Source: Xanthomonas sp. XNM01
Lineage (GTDB): Bacteria > Pseudomonadota > Gammaproteobacteria > Xanthomonadales > Xanthomonadaceae
Assembly (NCBI RefSeq): GCF_014851915.1
Contig: NZ_JACVAP010000008.1
Location: 1-64,000, forward strand
Length of the DNA: 64,000 bases
Reading direction: 5' to 3'
Shown: positions 27,386 to 36,126 of the stretch, one piece after another
Layout: every line of letters starts with the position of its first letter
Position numbering within the stretch: the stretch's first letter is position 1
Made by a program: the position numbers and the translations under genes
The notes under the pieces: generated by a model
What the model was told of the DNA's origin: nothing
Databases searched by the model: none
The model's input: the letters and a program-made list of their open reading frames with translations, nothing else

Positions 27386-30133
27386 TCAGAACTTGTAGCG
27401 CAGGCCCAGCATGTACTGACGACCGGTCTCGCTGTAATCCAGCGGCAGCCGCGAGTTGGCGCCGACCCAGGTTTCCGATGCCTCGTTGGTCAGGTTGATG
27501 CCTTCCAGGCTCAGCTCCAGCTGTTCGCTGATCTTGTAGCGGATCGAGGCGTCGATGAAGGTGTTGCCGTTCTGGCCGTGCACGTCGTTGGTGAAGCCCT
27601 GCTCGGTGCCCGGTACCTGGATCAGGTAGTCGTCACGGTTGGTCGCCGAGATACGGCCCGAGAACGCCTGCCCTTCGTAGAACAGGGTCGCGTTCCACGA
27701 GTGCTTGGACAGACCTGTCAGATCGGTGTTCAGCGAATTGCCGCCGGCCGCAGTCAGGTACTGGATCTGCGAATCGACGTAGGTGTAGTTCAGCTGGACA
27801 CCGAGGTTGCTCCACTTGCCCGGCAGGAAGGTGAACGGCTGGGTGTAGTTGGCTTCCAGGCCCTTGAGATCGCCACCGGGGGTGTTGACCGGTACCGAGA
27901 ACACGAAGTCGTCGTTGACGCCCGCGCCGGTGCCGTCGAGCAGGCTGGCCGGCAGGCCACTGGAGGCGTAGGAGCGCACCTCGCGGGTGGTCTGGACGAA
28001 GCTCTCGATGTCCTTGAAGAACAGACCCAGGCTCAGCATCGCGCCTTCCTGGAAGTACCACTCCGCGCTCAGGTCGTAGGTGTCGGCACGGATCGGATCG
28101 AGCGCCGGGTTGCCGCCGCTGACGGTGCGTGCGCCGCCGGCCACGTTGACCGTCACACCGGGGGTCAGGCTGCCCAGGCCCGGACGCGACATCACCTTGG
28201 CGGCGCCGAAGCGCAGCAGGAAGTCGGGCGTCAGTTCGGCGACCAGGTTCAGCGAGGGCAGCGTGTCGCTGTACTCGCGGCTGACCGTGGAGCTCACCGG
28301 GCTGCCGCTGGCGGTGGCGATGCCGGTCGAGATCTGCTTGGTGCGCACGTAGCGCACACCGAAGTTGCCCGAGAACGGAACCGAACCGAGGTCGGTCGAG
28401 AACTCGCCCTGCAGGTAGACGCCGCGGTCTTCTTCCTCGACGGTGCGGGTGTTCACCGCGCGCTCGGCGACGGCGAAGGTGCCGCTGTTGCTGTAGATGT
28501 TGTAGAACGCGGCGATCGCGTCCAGATCCGGCACCACCCAGGTGCCCGGCGAGCCGTTGACGCCCTTCAGGCTGGCCAGGTGGGTGAAGTCGACCGGCAC
28601 GATCTTGTTGCCGGACGGGAAGTTCGGCGCAGCGCTCACGTTCTCGCTGCCGCGACGCCATTCACGCGTCTGGAATGCGTAGTCCTTCGCCAGCACGCCG
28701 CCCTTCAGGCGGAAGCCGGGGCTGATGTTCCAGTTGAAGTCCAGCTGGGCCGTGTCGAAGTCGTTCTTGACGTACTGCGGACGGATGCGGATCTCGGCCA
28801 GGGTCCAGCCGGCCGGATTGGTCGGATCGATGCCGTAGTTCAGCACCGGCGCCCATTTGTTGCCGCGGTAGTCGTAGCTGTAGCCGTCGACGTCCAGCTT
28901 GTCCATGATGATCGTGGTCTGGATCGGATTCTCGTGCTCGGAGGTCGAGGTACCGATCTTGCCGCTGATCTGGAAGTCGTCGGTCAGCTTGTGGCTGCCG
29001 CTCAGGCTGAGCTGCTTGAAGACCGTGTTCCATTCGTCGTGACGGCTTTCGGAGCGCACGTCGACGTTGTCGAATTCACCGTAGAGCAACGCGCCGGTCG
29101 CCGGATCGATGTAACCGTCCTTGACGATGGTCTGCGGCTTGCCACCCTGCGAGGCGCCACGGCTGAACGAGATCGCCTCGATGTAGCGCTCGTCGCGGAC
29201 CGCATCGATCTTCGAGTACAGCGCATCGAGCGCGAACTCGGTCCGGTCGGTCGGCTTGAACTGCAGCGAGCCGGTGATGCCGGTCCGCTCCTGCGAGTGC
29301 TGCATCTGCGTGTAGCGCGGGAAACGCGGGTGGAACGTGTTGGGCGACAGCGCCTGGGTGAACGGCGAGGTCGGGCTGAAGCCGTTGTTGCTCGGGCCGT
29401 TGGCCCAACGGCCGGTGCCGGTGCCTTCCTCGATCCAGTTCTTCTCGGAATAGGCGACCGACAGCAGCGCGCCGAACTTGCCGTCGGCCCAGCTGTTGGC
29501 GACCAGCGCGGCCACGCGCGGGTCGGCCTGCGCGGACATCTCGCTGTAGGCGGCCTGGCCGCTGGCGACGAAGGTGAAGCCGTCGTAGTCGAACGGACGC
29601 GCGGTGCGCAGGTCCACGGTGGCACCGAGCGAGCCTTCCTCGACTTCGGCCGACGCGGTCTTGCGCACGATCAGCTGCGAGAACAGGTCCGAGGCGAACA
29701 CGTTGAAGTCGAAGCCGCGGCCGCGGTTGGAGCCGCCGCTCTGGTCGGACGCACCGACCGTGGTCAGCGCTTCCATGCCATTGATGCGCACGCGGGTGAA
29801 GTCCGGGCCCAGGCCGCGCACGGAGATGTTGCGGCCTTCGCCGGCGTCGCGGGTGATGACCACGCCCGGGATGCGCTGCAGCGACTCGGCCAGGTTCAGG
29901 TCCGGGAACTTGCCGATGTCCTCGGCGACGATCGCGTCGACCACGCCGGCTTCGCCGCGCTTGATGTCCAGGGCCTTCTCGACGCTGGCGCGGTAGCCGG
30001 TGACGACGATGGTGTCGAGGTCGGTGGTCTGGGTCGCGTCCTGGGCGAACGCGCCGGGGACATGGAGCGCCAGACCGATCGCGGCGGCGAGCAAGGTAAC
30101 CGGTGTCTTCCGGCGGCTGCTACGGGTATGCAT
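27386..30133 (-). CDS. TonB-dependent receptor, second pectin-locus paralogue
   Basis: 915 residues. Start at MHTRSSRRKTPVTLLAAAIG, after a GGAGGGGAG ribosome site; the open frame extends far upstream but without relevance. The plug domain has VVDAIVAEDIGKFPDLNLAE and GRNISVRGLGPDFTRVRING, and the barrel ends YMLGLRYKF. It is homologous over its whole length to the 1,052-residue receptor, and both have the same signal-peptide core. Transcribed alone, with its own operator (30193-30207) and a strong terminator. It is divergent from kdgK. Probably imports a different oligomer length or a decorated pectin fragment (inference). Confidence 0.93.
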   Translation of the reverse strand: MHTRSSRRKTPVTLLAAAIGLALHVPGAFAQDATQTTDLDTIVVTGYRASVEKALDIKRGEAGVVDAIVAEDIGKFPDLNLAESLQRIPGVVITRDAGEGRNISVRGLGPDFTRVRINGMEALTTVGASDQSGGSNRGRGFDFNVFASDLFSQLIVRKTASAEVEEGSLGATVDLRTARPFDYDGFTFVASGQAAYSEMSAQADPRVAALVANSWADGKFGALLSVAYSEKNWIEEGTGTGRWANGPSNNGFSPTSPFTQALSPNTFHPRFPRYTQMQHSQERTGITGSLQFKPTDRTEFALDALYSKIDAVRDERYIEAISFSRGASQGGKPQTIVKDGYIDPATGALLYGEFDNVDVRSESRHDEWNTVFKQLSLSGSHKLTDDFQISGKIGTSTSEHENPIQTTIIMDKLDVDGYSYDYRGNKWAPVLNYGIDPTNPAGWTLAEIRIRPQYVKNDFDTAQLDFNWNISPGFRLKGGVLAKDYAFQTREWRRGSENVSAAPNFPSGNKIVPVDFTHLASLKGVNGSPGTWVVPDLDAIAAFYNIYSNSGTFAVAERAVNTRTVEEEDRGVYLQGEFSTDLGSVPFSGNFGVRYVRTKQISTGIATASGSPVSSTVSREYSDTLPSLNLVAELTPDFLLRFGAAKVMSRPGLGSLTPGVTVNVAGGARTVSGGNPALDPIRADTYDLSAEWYFQEGAMLSLGLFFKDIESFVQTTREVRSYASSGLPASLLDGTGAGVNDDFVFSVPVNTPGGDLKGLEANYTQPFTFLPGKWSNLGVQLNYTYVDSQIQYLTAAGGNSLNTDLTGLSKHSWNATLFYEGQAFSGRISATNRDDYLIQVPGTEQGFTNDVHGQNGNTFIDASIRYKISEQLELSLEGINLTNEASETWVGANSRLPLDYSETGRQYMLGLRYKF

Positions 30134-30192
30134 AACTCCCCTCCCAAGGGTTGTGCGAAGCAAGTTGTCAGGTGTCGTCTCTGACATCGGAT

Positions 30193-30207
30193 TGACACCG
30201 ATGGTCA
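30193..30207. promoter_or_regulatory. pectin-regulon operator, TGACACCGATGGTCA
   Basis: Exact 15-bp copy, 60 bases upstream of the second receptor start. The companion motif TGCAGCGCAGCA is at 30245-30256. Confidence 0.78.
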
Positions 30208-30304
30208 AACGCGACGCTAACATCAGCCCCGGGGCGCAGCATCTTGCAGCGCAGCACGTCCGACCAGCGGTCGGCGAACGCCGGCATCCGGCCGGGCCGC
30301 GGGA

Positions 30305-30319
30305 TGACACCGATGGCCA
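30305..30319. promoter_or_regulatory. pectin-regulon operator variant, TGACACCGATGGCCA
   Basis: One change from the 15-bp operator, 82 bases upstream of kdgK. The receptor/kdgK divergent region therefore has one operator for each direction. Confidence 0.7.
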
Positions 30320-30400
30320 GCCATGCCGCTCCGCCGGACGCTGCCCGTGGCACCATGGCCGCCCGCCACCAAGGGCGGACCACCCGTTAGGAGAGAGAAG

Positions 30401-31420
30401 ATGTCGGCTCGTGTCGTGTGTTTCGGCGAAATCCTGCTGCGCATGAGCGCGCCCGGCCGCGAGCGGCTGCTGCAGTCGCCGCGCCTGGATGTCCATATCG
30501 GTGGCGCGGAAGCCAATGTCGGCGTGTCGCTGGCCCAGTACGGCCATGACGTGTCGGTGGTCAGCACCGTGGCCGACAACGCGCTGGGCGAGGCCGCGCT
30601 GGGCGAACTGCGCCGCTACGGCGTCGATACCCGGCTGGTACGCAAGGTGCCGGGCCGCATGGGCATCTACTTCCTGGCACCCGGCGCGATCCACCGCCCG
30701 GCCGAGGTCCTGTACGACCGCGCCGGCGCCGCCTTCGCCGTCGCGCCGGCCGACAGCTACGACTGGCCGGCGCTGCTGCAGGGCGTGGACTGGCTGCACC
30801 TGTCCGGCGTCACCCCGGCGCTGGGCAAGGCCACCGCCGACGCGGCACTGGCCGCGGCGCGCGCCGCGCGCAAGGCGGGGGTCAAGGTGTCCTTCGACGG
30901 CAATTTCCGGCCCAAGCTGTGGGAGGTCTGGCAGGGCGACGCCAGGGGCATCCTGTCCGAACTGATGGCCGAGGCCGACGTGCTGTTCGCCGACTACCGC
31001 GACATGGGCGTGGTGCTGGGCGGCACGTATCCGCAGGCCGAGGCGCTGGAGCGGGTGCGCGCCGGTGCGGCCGATGCGTTCAACGCCTTCCCCAACCTGC
31101 AGTGGATGGCGTGCACGATCCGCGCGCCGCGCAACGTCGACCAGCACGCGCTGTCGGGTGTGCTGACCGGCCGCGACGGCACCCTGGCGCTGGCCCCGCA
31201 GGAAGAGATCGGCCCGATCGTCGACCGGATCGGCGGGGGCGACGCCTTCGCCGCCGGCGTGCTGCACGGCCTGGTCCGCGGTTGGGAGCCCGAGCGCACG
31301 ATCCGCTTCGGCCTCGCCGCCGGCGCGCTGAAGCACTCGATCCCGGGCGACTTCAACCTGGTGTCCGAAGCCGACGTGGAATCCCTGGTTGGCGAAGGGC
31401 GCTACGACGTCAAGCGCTGA
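30401..31420 (+). CDS. kdgK: 2-keto-3-deoxygluconate kinase (PfkB family)
   Basis: 339 residues. It opens with VVCFGEILLRMSAPGRERLL and the substrate block HIGGAEANVGVSLAQYGHDV. The ATP-site signature is DRIGGGDAFAAGVLHGL, with the catalytic Asp in GGGDAF. It phosphorylates 2-keto-3-deoxygluconate to KDPG, the step after KduD in pectin catabolism. Start at MSARVVC with a TAGGAGAGAG ribosome site. It is separated by 10 kb from the kdu genes but carries the same operator, which supports the assignment. No KDPG aldolase gene is adjacent. Confidence 0.92.
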   Translation: MSARVVCFGEILLRMSAPGRERLLQSPRLDVHIGGAEANVGVSLAQYGHDVSVVSTVADNALGEAALGELRRYGVDTRLVRKVPGRMGIYFLAPGAIHRPAEVLYDRAGAAFAVAPADSYDWPALLQGVDWLHLSGVTPALGKATADAALAAARAARKAGVKVSFDGNFRPKLWEVWQGDARGILSELMAEADVLFADYRDMGVVLGGTYPQAEALERVRAGAADAFNAFPNLQWMACTIRAPRNVDQHALSGVLTGRDGTLALAPQEEIGPIVDRIGGGDAFAAGVLHGLVRGWEPERTIRFGLAAGALKHSIPGDFNLVSEADVESLVGEGRYDVKR

Positions 31421-31576
31421 TCCGGCGCCAGCGCAGGCGTCATCGGAAAGGCGGCCGCACGGCCGCCTCTTCGTCTGCGCCGTGTGCGGAATGCGCGTGC
31501 CGTGTCCGTCGCGCACGATTCGCCGCGCGCGCCTGCGGCTGCGACACTCGGCGGCCCCCTCTGCAGGACCCGCAGC

Positions 31577-32293
31577 ATGCACCTGATGATCGTCGGCGCC
31601 AGCCGCGGCCTTGGACGCGCCTTCGTCGAAGGCCTGTGCGACCCGGGCGACACCGTCGTCGGCGTGTCGCGCCGCCGGCCCGCGGCGCTCGACATTCCCG
31701 ATGGCGTCGCGCTGCAGTGGATCGAGGCCGACCTGTCGCAGCCGCAGCGGGCGGCCGACACCATCGCCGCGGCCGCCCCACCGGTCTTGGATGCGCTGAT
31801 CTGCAACATCGGCATTTGGGAGGAGACCGCCTTCACCGACGCCTATGCGTTCGCCGCCGAGAGCGACGCGGCGATCGCCGGCATGGTCGACGTCAACATC
31901 ACCGCGACCCTGCTGCTGCTCCGGCGCCTGGTTCCGCGGCTGCTGGCGTCGTCCCGGCCGCAGTTGGTGCTGACCGGTTCGACCTCGGCACTGCGCGGCA
32001 GCGGCCGGCCGGAAGTGGTCTTCGGCGCGTCCAAGTCCGCCCTCAACGGCATCGCCGATGCGATGCGCGAAAGCTACCGCGACAGCCGCCTCGCGGTGAC
32101 CGGCCTGCAGTTGGGCTACCTGAACACCGACGATCCGCTGGCGACCCCGCGCGACGCGGCGGCCGCCCGCGGCCAGGGCGGCCTGGTCCCGGTGCACGAC
32201 GTGGTGGCCATGGTCCGCCCGCTGCTGCGCCTGTCCGACGCGTCCTTCGTCCGGGAACTGGTGCTGCCGGCGCTGCTGGACGCGCGCTTCTGA
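31577..32293 (+). CDS. short-chain dehydrogenase/reductase
   Basis: 238 residues. It has the nucleotide loop MIVGASRGLGRAFVEGL, the DALICNIGIW element in place of NNAG, a catalytic Ser in LTGSTSAL and a C-terminal FGASKSALNGIADAMR helix. The SDR YxxxK motif reads FGASK, with Phe at the usual Tyr position, so catalysis may be altered; this needs structural comparison. Start at MHLMIVG. It lies between kdgK and the motor-like operon without an operator, so it is probably unrelated to pectin. Confidence 0.75.
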   Translation: MHLMIVGASRGLGRAFVEGLCDPGDTVVGVSRRRPAALDIPDGVALQWIEADLSQPQRAADTIAAAAPPVLDALICNIGIWEETAFTDAYAFAAESDAAIAGMVDVNITATLLLLRRLVPRLLASSRPQLVLTGSTSALRGSGRPEVVFGASKSALNGIADAMRESYRDSRLAVTGLQLGYLNTDDPLATPRDAAAARGQGGLVPVHDVVAMVRPLLRLSDASFVRELVLPALLDARF

Positions 32294-32390
32294 GCCCCTC
32301 CGGACCCGTCGCGTGAAGGCGGCGGGCGGCTGAGGGCACCCCCGGCTGGCCATGGTTCGGGTGTAAAATGGCCGTTTTTTCGCCACCAGC

Positions 32391-33071
32391 ATGCAGGAAG
32401 CCCCGCCCCGGGCGCCCCTCAGCGGCCCGACCTTCATCCGGCTGCTGGCGCGCCTGACCGACGCCGACGTCCAGCCACCGGGCCAGACCCTGTCCGAACG
32501 GCTGGGCCAGTGGATCGACTGGACCCACGCGGTGGCGCTGTCGCGTGCGCTGGATGGCAGTCCCGCGGTTCCGGATCCGGCGGCCGACCCCGATGCCGAT
32601 GCCGATGCCTGCGCGCGTGCGCGCGGCGTCGTGGCCGGCGCGATCGCCGCGCATCGCGACTGGGCCGCCGGTCTGGACGACGGCAGCGACTACGGCGCAT
32701 GCCGGGAGCGCTACCTGGTGCTGCAGCGTTCGATGCTGGCCGCCACCGGCAGGCTGCGCGGCGAACTGCGCGATGCCCTGGCGCGTCGCTCGCCGGCGCT
32801 GGCGCGCCTGGCTGAAGTCGACGCACTCATGGAACGGGTGCTGAGCCCGCGCGAGCATGCCCTGCTCGGCACCGTGCCCGACCTGCTCGGGCAGCACTTC
32901 GCGCGGCTGCGGCAAGCCGCTTCCCTCCCCGACACGGCCGGCGCGCCGGCGTCCACGTCATCCCCCTGGCTCGAGGTCTTCCGCCGCGACATGCACAGCG
33001 TGCTGCTGGCCGAGCTCGATCTGCGTTTCCAACCGGTCGAAGCGCTGCGTGCAGCGCTGCACACCTCCTAA
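32391..33071 (+). CDS. DUF3348 protein, first gene of a motor-like operon
   Basis: 226 residues, soluble and helical, with no signal. PPRAPLSGPTFIRLLARLTD and LSERLGQWIDWTHAVALSRAL are the DUF3348 landmarks, and DYGACRERYLVLQRSM and WLEVFRRDMHSVLLAELDLR are further conserved-looking blocks. Function unknown. A candidate -10 element TAAAAT (32364-32369) lies 22 bases before the ATG. The stop is 5 bases from the next start. Together with DUF802, OmpA and DUF2894 genes it forms a tight four-gene set, so it probably is a cytoplasmic partner of the membrane complex (inference). Confidence 0.82.
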   Translation: MQEAPPRAPLSGPTFIRLLARLTDADVQPPGQTLSERLGQWIDWTHAVALSRALDGSPAVPDPAADPDADADACARARGVVAGAIAAHRDWAAGLDDGSDYGACRERYLVLQRSMLAATGRLRGELRDALARRSPALARLAEVDALMERVLSPREHALLGTVPDLLGQHFARLRQAASLPDTAGAPASTSSPWLEVFRRDMHSVLLAELDLRFQPVEALRAALHTS

Positions 33072-33076
33072 CCGGC

Positions 33077-35476
33077 ATGTCCATGCAAAGAAATGTTCTC
33101 GACTTCGTGGTGTTCGCGCTCGGCCTGGCCGCGGTCTGCTGGATCGGCGCCGGCTACGTGGGCACCAACACGCTGGCGCTCGCGTTCACCCTGCTGATCG
33201 CGGTCTGCTACATCGCCGGCGCGCTGGAACTGCACCGCTACCGCCAGGCCACCGCATCGCTGGAGTCGGCCGTGGCCGGCCTGGCCGATGCGCCGTCCAG
33301 CCTGCGCGACTGGATCGCCGCGCTGCATCCTTCGCTGCGCAACGCCACCCGGCTGCGCATCGAAGGCGAGCGCGTCGCCCTGCCGGGTCCCACGCTGACC
33401 CCGTACCTGGTCGGCCTGCTGGTGCTGCTGGGCATGCTCGGCACCCTGCTCGGCATGATGGCCACGCTGCGCGGCACCGGCCTGGCGCTGGAGAGCGCGA
33501 CAGACCTGGACGCGATCCGCGGTTCGCTGGCCGCCCCGGTCAAAGGCCTGGGTTTCGCCTTCGGTACCTCGATCGCCGGCGTCGCCGCCTCGGCCATGCT
33601 CGGCCTGCTGTCGGCGCTGAGCCGCCGCGCGCGCCTGCAGGCGGTGCAGCAGCTGGATGCGCGGATCGCGACCACCCTGCACGTCCACTCGCAGTCCTTC
33701 CAGCGCGAGGAGAGCTTCCGCCTGCTGCAGCGCCAGGCCGAGCTGATGCCGGACCTGGTCGAACGGCTGCAGGCGATGGTGGCGGCGATCGAGCAGCAGA
33801 ACCAGGCCGGCAGCGAGCGCCAGCTGGCCAGCCAGGAGGCGTTCCATGCCCGGACCGAGGCGGCCTACACGCGTCTGACCGGCGCACTGGAACAGGCGCT
33901 GCAGGCCGGGGTGGCCGACAGCAGCCGCGCCGTGGCGGCCACGCTGCAGCCGATGGTCGAGGCGACCCTGGCCGGGCTGGCGCGCGAGAGCGCGCAGCTG
34001 CACGACGGCATCGGCCAGGCGGTGCAGCGCCAGCTCGACGGCGTGTCCAGCGGGCTCGAGAAGAGCGCGGCTGCAGTGTCGGATGCCTGGACCTCGGCGC
34101 TGGCCGAACAGCGCCGCACCAACGAAACCCTGACCAGCGGACTGCGCGCCACGCTGGACGCCTTCGGCAGCGGTTTCGAACAGCGCGCGGGCGACCTGCT
34201 CGATGCGGTCGCCACGCGTCTGGACAGCAGCACCAGCGGCATGGCCGACGCGTGGAACGCCGCGCTGACGCGGCAGGACGCCGGCAACACCGCGCTGGCC
34301 GAACGCAACCAGCAGGCGCTGGAGGGCGTCACCGCCCGCTTCGCCACCCAGGCCGATGCGCTGCTCGCCAGTGTCGACCACGCCCACACGCAGCTGCAGG
34401 CCGCGCTGGCCGACCACGATGCACAGCGCCTGGCGGCCTGGACCGAGGCGCTGGCCGCCGCTGGTGCAGGCCTGCGCGAGGACTGGCAGCGCGCAGGCGC
34501 GCAGGCAGCCGCGCAGCAGCAGGCAGCCAGCGATGCACTGCATCGGACCGCACAGCAGATCGCCGACCAGGCGCAGGCGCAGTCCGAGCAGACCATTGCC
34601 GGGATCGCGCAGCTGGCACGGTCCATCGCCGACGCCGCACAGGCCTCGGCCGAGGCCACCGCCGCCCGCCAGCAGGCCATCTGCGATGCGCTGGCAGGCA
34701 CCGCCCAGACCGTGGCGACGGCGGCGCAGATCCAGAGCGAGCAGACCATCGCCGGCATCGCGGAGCTGGCACGGTCCACCGCCGAGGCCGCGCAGGCCTC
34801 GGCCGAGGCGACCGCCACGCAGCAGCAGGCGATCTGCGACACGCTGGCGCGCACCGCCCAGGACATCACCCGCCAGGCGCAGGCGCACGCCGAGCAGACC
34901 ATCGCCGAGATCTCGCGGCTGGTGCAGACCGCCTCCGAAGCCCCGAAGGCCGCCGCCGACGTGGTCGCCGAGCTGCGCGAGAAGCTGTCCGACAGCATGG
35001 TCCGCGACACGGCGATGCTGGAGGAGCGCAGCCGGCTGCTGGCCACGCTGGAGACCCTGCTCGACGCGGTCAACCATGCGTCCACCGAACAGCGTGGCGC
35101 GGTCGATGCACTGGTCGCCACCTCGGCCGACCTGCTCGACCGCGTCGGCACCCGTTTCGCCGACCAGGTCCAGGCGCAGACCGGCAGGCTGGACGCGGTG
35201 GCCGCGCAGGTCACCGGCAGCGCGGTCGAGGTCGCCAGCCTCGGCGAGGCGCTGGGCGCCGCCGTGCAGCTGTTCGGCACTTCCAACGAGCAGCTGCTGG
35301 CGCGCCTGCAGGAGATCGGCGCCGCGCTGGACCGCTCGCTGACCCGCAGCGACGAGCAGCTGGCCTACTACGTCGCCCAGGCGCGTGAGGTGATCGACCT
35401 GAGCATGCTGTCGCAGCAGCAGATCGTCGCCGACCTGCAGCGGCTGGCGGCCACGCGTGGAGCCGGGCCGGCATGA
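33077..35476 (+). CDS. DUF802 protein: MotA/ZorA-like stator with long coiled tail
   Basis: 799 residues. Membrane helices lie at about 8-25 and 32-50. Two more helices form a MotA/ExbB/ZorA-like pair: LVGLLVLLGMLGTLLGMMATLRG and, after ~25 residues, GLGFAFGTSIAGVAASAMLG, with the conserved small-residue LGTLLG and GTS positions. The remaining ~600 residues are Ala/Gln/Glu-rich and predicted to be a continuous helix or coiled coil. They include 51-residue repeats (QTIAGIAQLARS...), the DUF802 region. Architecture is that of ZorA: a stator core with a long cytoplasmic tail. The stop overlaps the next gene by four bases. A possible five-subunit ion channel with the OmpA protein is inferred. Confidence 0.82.
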   Translation: MSMQRNVLDFVVFALGLAAVCWIGAGYVGTNTLALAFTLLIAVCYIAGALELHRYRQATASLESAVAGLADAPSSLRDWIAALHPSLRNATRLRIEGERVALPGPTLTPYLVGLLVLLGMLGTLLGMMATLRGTGLALESATDLDAIRGSLAAPVKGLGFAFGTSIAGVAASAMLGLLSALSRRARLQAVQQLDARIATTLHVHSQSFQREESFRLLQRQAELMPDLVERLQAMVAAIEQQNQAGSERQLASQEAFHARTEAAYTRLTGALEQALQAGVADSSRAVAATLQPMVEATLAGLARESAQLHDGIGQAVQRQLDGVSSGLEKSAAAVSDAWTSALAEQRRTNETLTSGLRATLDAFGSGFEQRAGDLLDAVATRLDSSTSGMADAWNAALTRQDAGNTALAERNQQALEGVTARFATQADALLASVDHAHTQLQAALADHDAQRLAAWTEALAAAGAGLREDWQRAGAQAAAQQQAASDALHRTAQQIADQAQAQSEQTIAGIAQLARSIADAAQASAEATAARQQAICDALAGTAQTVATAAQIQSEQTIAGIAELARSTAEAAQASAEATATQQQAICDTLARTAQDITRQAQAHAEQTIAEISRLVQTASEAPKAAADVVAELREKLSDSMVRDTAMLEERSRLLATLETLLDAVNHASTEQRGAVDALVATSADLLDRVGTRFADQVQAQTGRLDAVAAQVTGSAVEVASLGEALGAAVQLFGTSNEQLLARLQEIGAALDRSLTRSDEQLAYYVAQAREVIDLSMLSQQQIVADLQRLAATRGAGPA
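34589..34960 (+). repeat. 153-bp tandem repeats in the DUF802 tail
   Basis: Units start at 34589, 34742 and 34895 with CAGACCATYGCCG, exactly 153 bases (51 codons) apart. The third is partial. They encode QTIAGIAQLARS / QTIAGIAELARS / QTIAEISRLVQT and lengthen the coiled tail in steps without breaking the frame. Confidence 0.85.
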
Positions 35477-36126
35477 GCGCCGAAGTCGAGGGCATCCACG
35501 ATGGCGATGCGGAAGCCGGAACACCGGTCTGGGCCGCATTCGGCGACCTGATGTCGGTGGTGGTCGGCGCGTTCGCGCTGATCCTGGTCGGCGTGATCGG
35601 CGTGCAGCTGCAACTGTCCAGCCGCCTCGACGAGGAGATGCGCCAGCGCCAGGCCGAAACCCAGCGCCGCAGCGCGCTCGAGCAGGCGCTGGCGGTGCCG
35701 CTGGCCAGCGGCCGGGTGACCCTGGTCGATGGCCGCATCGGCATCCGCGGCAGCGTGCTGTTCGCGGTCAACTCCGACCAGCTGCAGCCGGAGGGCCGGA
35801 GCCTGCTGCAGGAACTGGCCGGCCCGCTGTCGGCCTACCTCGGCTCGCGCGAGGAGATCCTGATGGTCAGCGGCTTCACCGACGACCAGCCGATCCACGA
35901 CGGCAACCGCCAGTTCGCCGACAACTGGGAGCTGTCGGCCAAGCGCGCGCTGACCGTGACGCGCGCGCTGATCGCCGCCGGCGTGCCCGCATCGTCGGTG
36001 TTCGGTGCCGCATTCGGCGCCGAACAGCCGGTCGCGTCCAACCAGGACGAAGACGGCCGCGCACGCAACCGGCGCGTGGAGATCGCCCCGGTGCCGCGGC
36101 CGAAGACGCCCGCCGATGCGCAGTAG
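35473..36126 (+). CDS. OmpA/MotB/ZorB-like peptidoglycan-binding stator partner
   Basis: 217 residues. It has one N-terminal membrane helix, AFGDLMSVVVGAFALILVGV, with an Asp at residue 25 at its cytoplasmic entrance. That is the place of the proton-carrying Asp of MotB-type proteins. A short linker is followed by an OmpA-like domain (about 80-210) with GSVLFAVNSDQLQPEG, MVSGFTDDQPI, NWELSAKRALTVTRALI and NRRVEI, the peptidoglycan-anchor signatures. The start overlaps the DUF802 stop (four bases), implying coupled translation in fixed ratio. Together they look like a MotA/MotB or ZorA/ZorB pair. Confidence 0.85.
   Translation: MSAEVEGIHDGDAEAGTPVWAAFGDLMSVVVGAFALILVGVIGVQLQLSSRLDEEMRQRQAETQRRSALEQALAVPLASGRVTLVDGRIGIRGSVLFAVNSDQLQPEGRSLLQELAGPLSAYLGSREEILMVSGFTDDQPIHDGNRQFADNWELSAKRALTVTRALIAAGVPASSVFGAAFGAEQPVASNQDEDGRARNRRVEIAPVPRPKTPADAQ

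Noticed and set aside
30134-32437. Upstream extension of the second receptor frame to 1,683 codons
   Set aside because: The real start has a ribosome site and signal peptide at 30,133. The extension crosses kdgK, the SDR gene and regulatory sites on the other strand.
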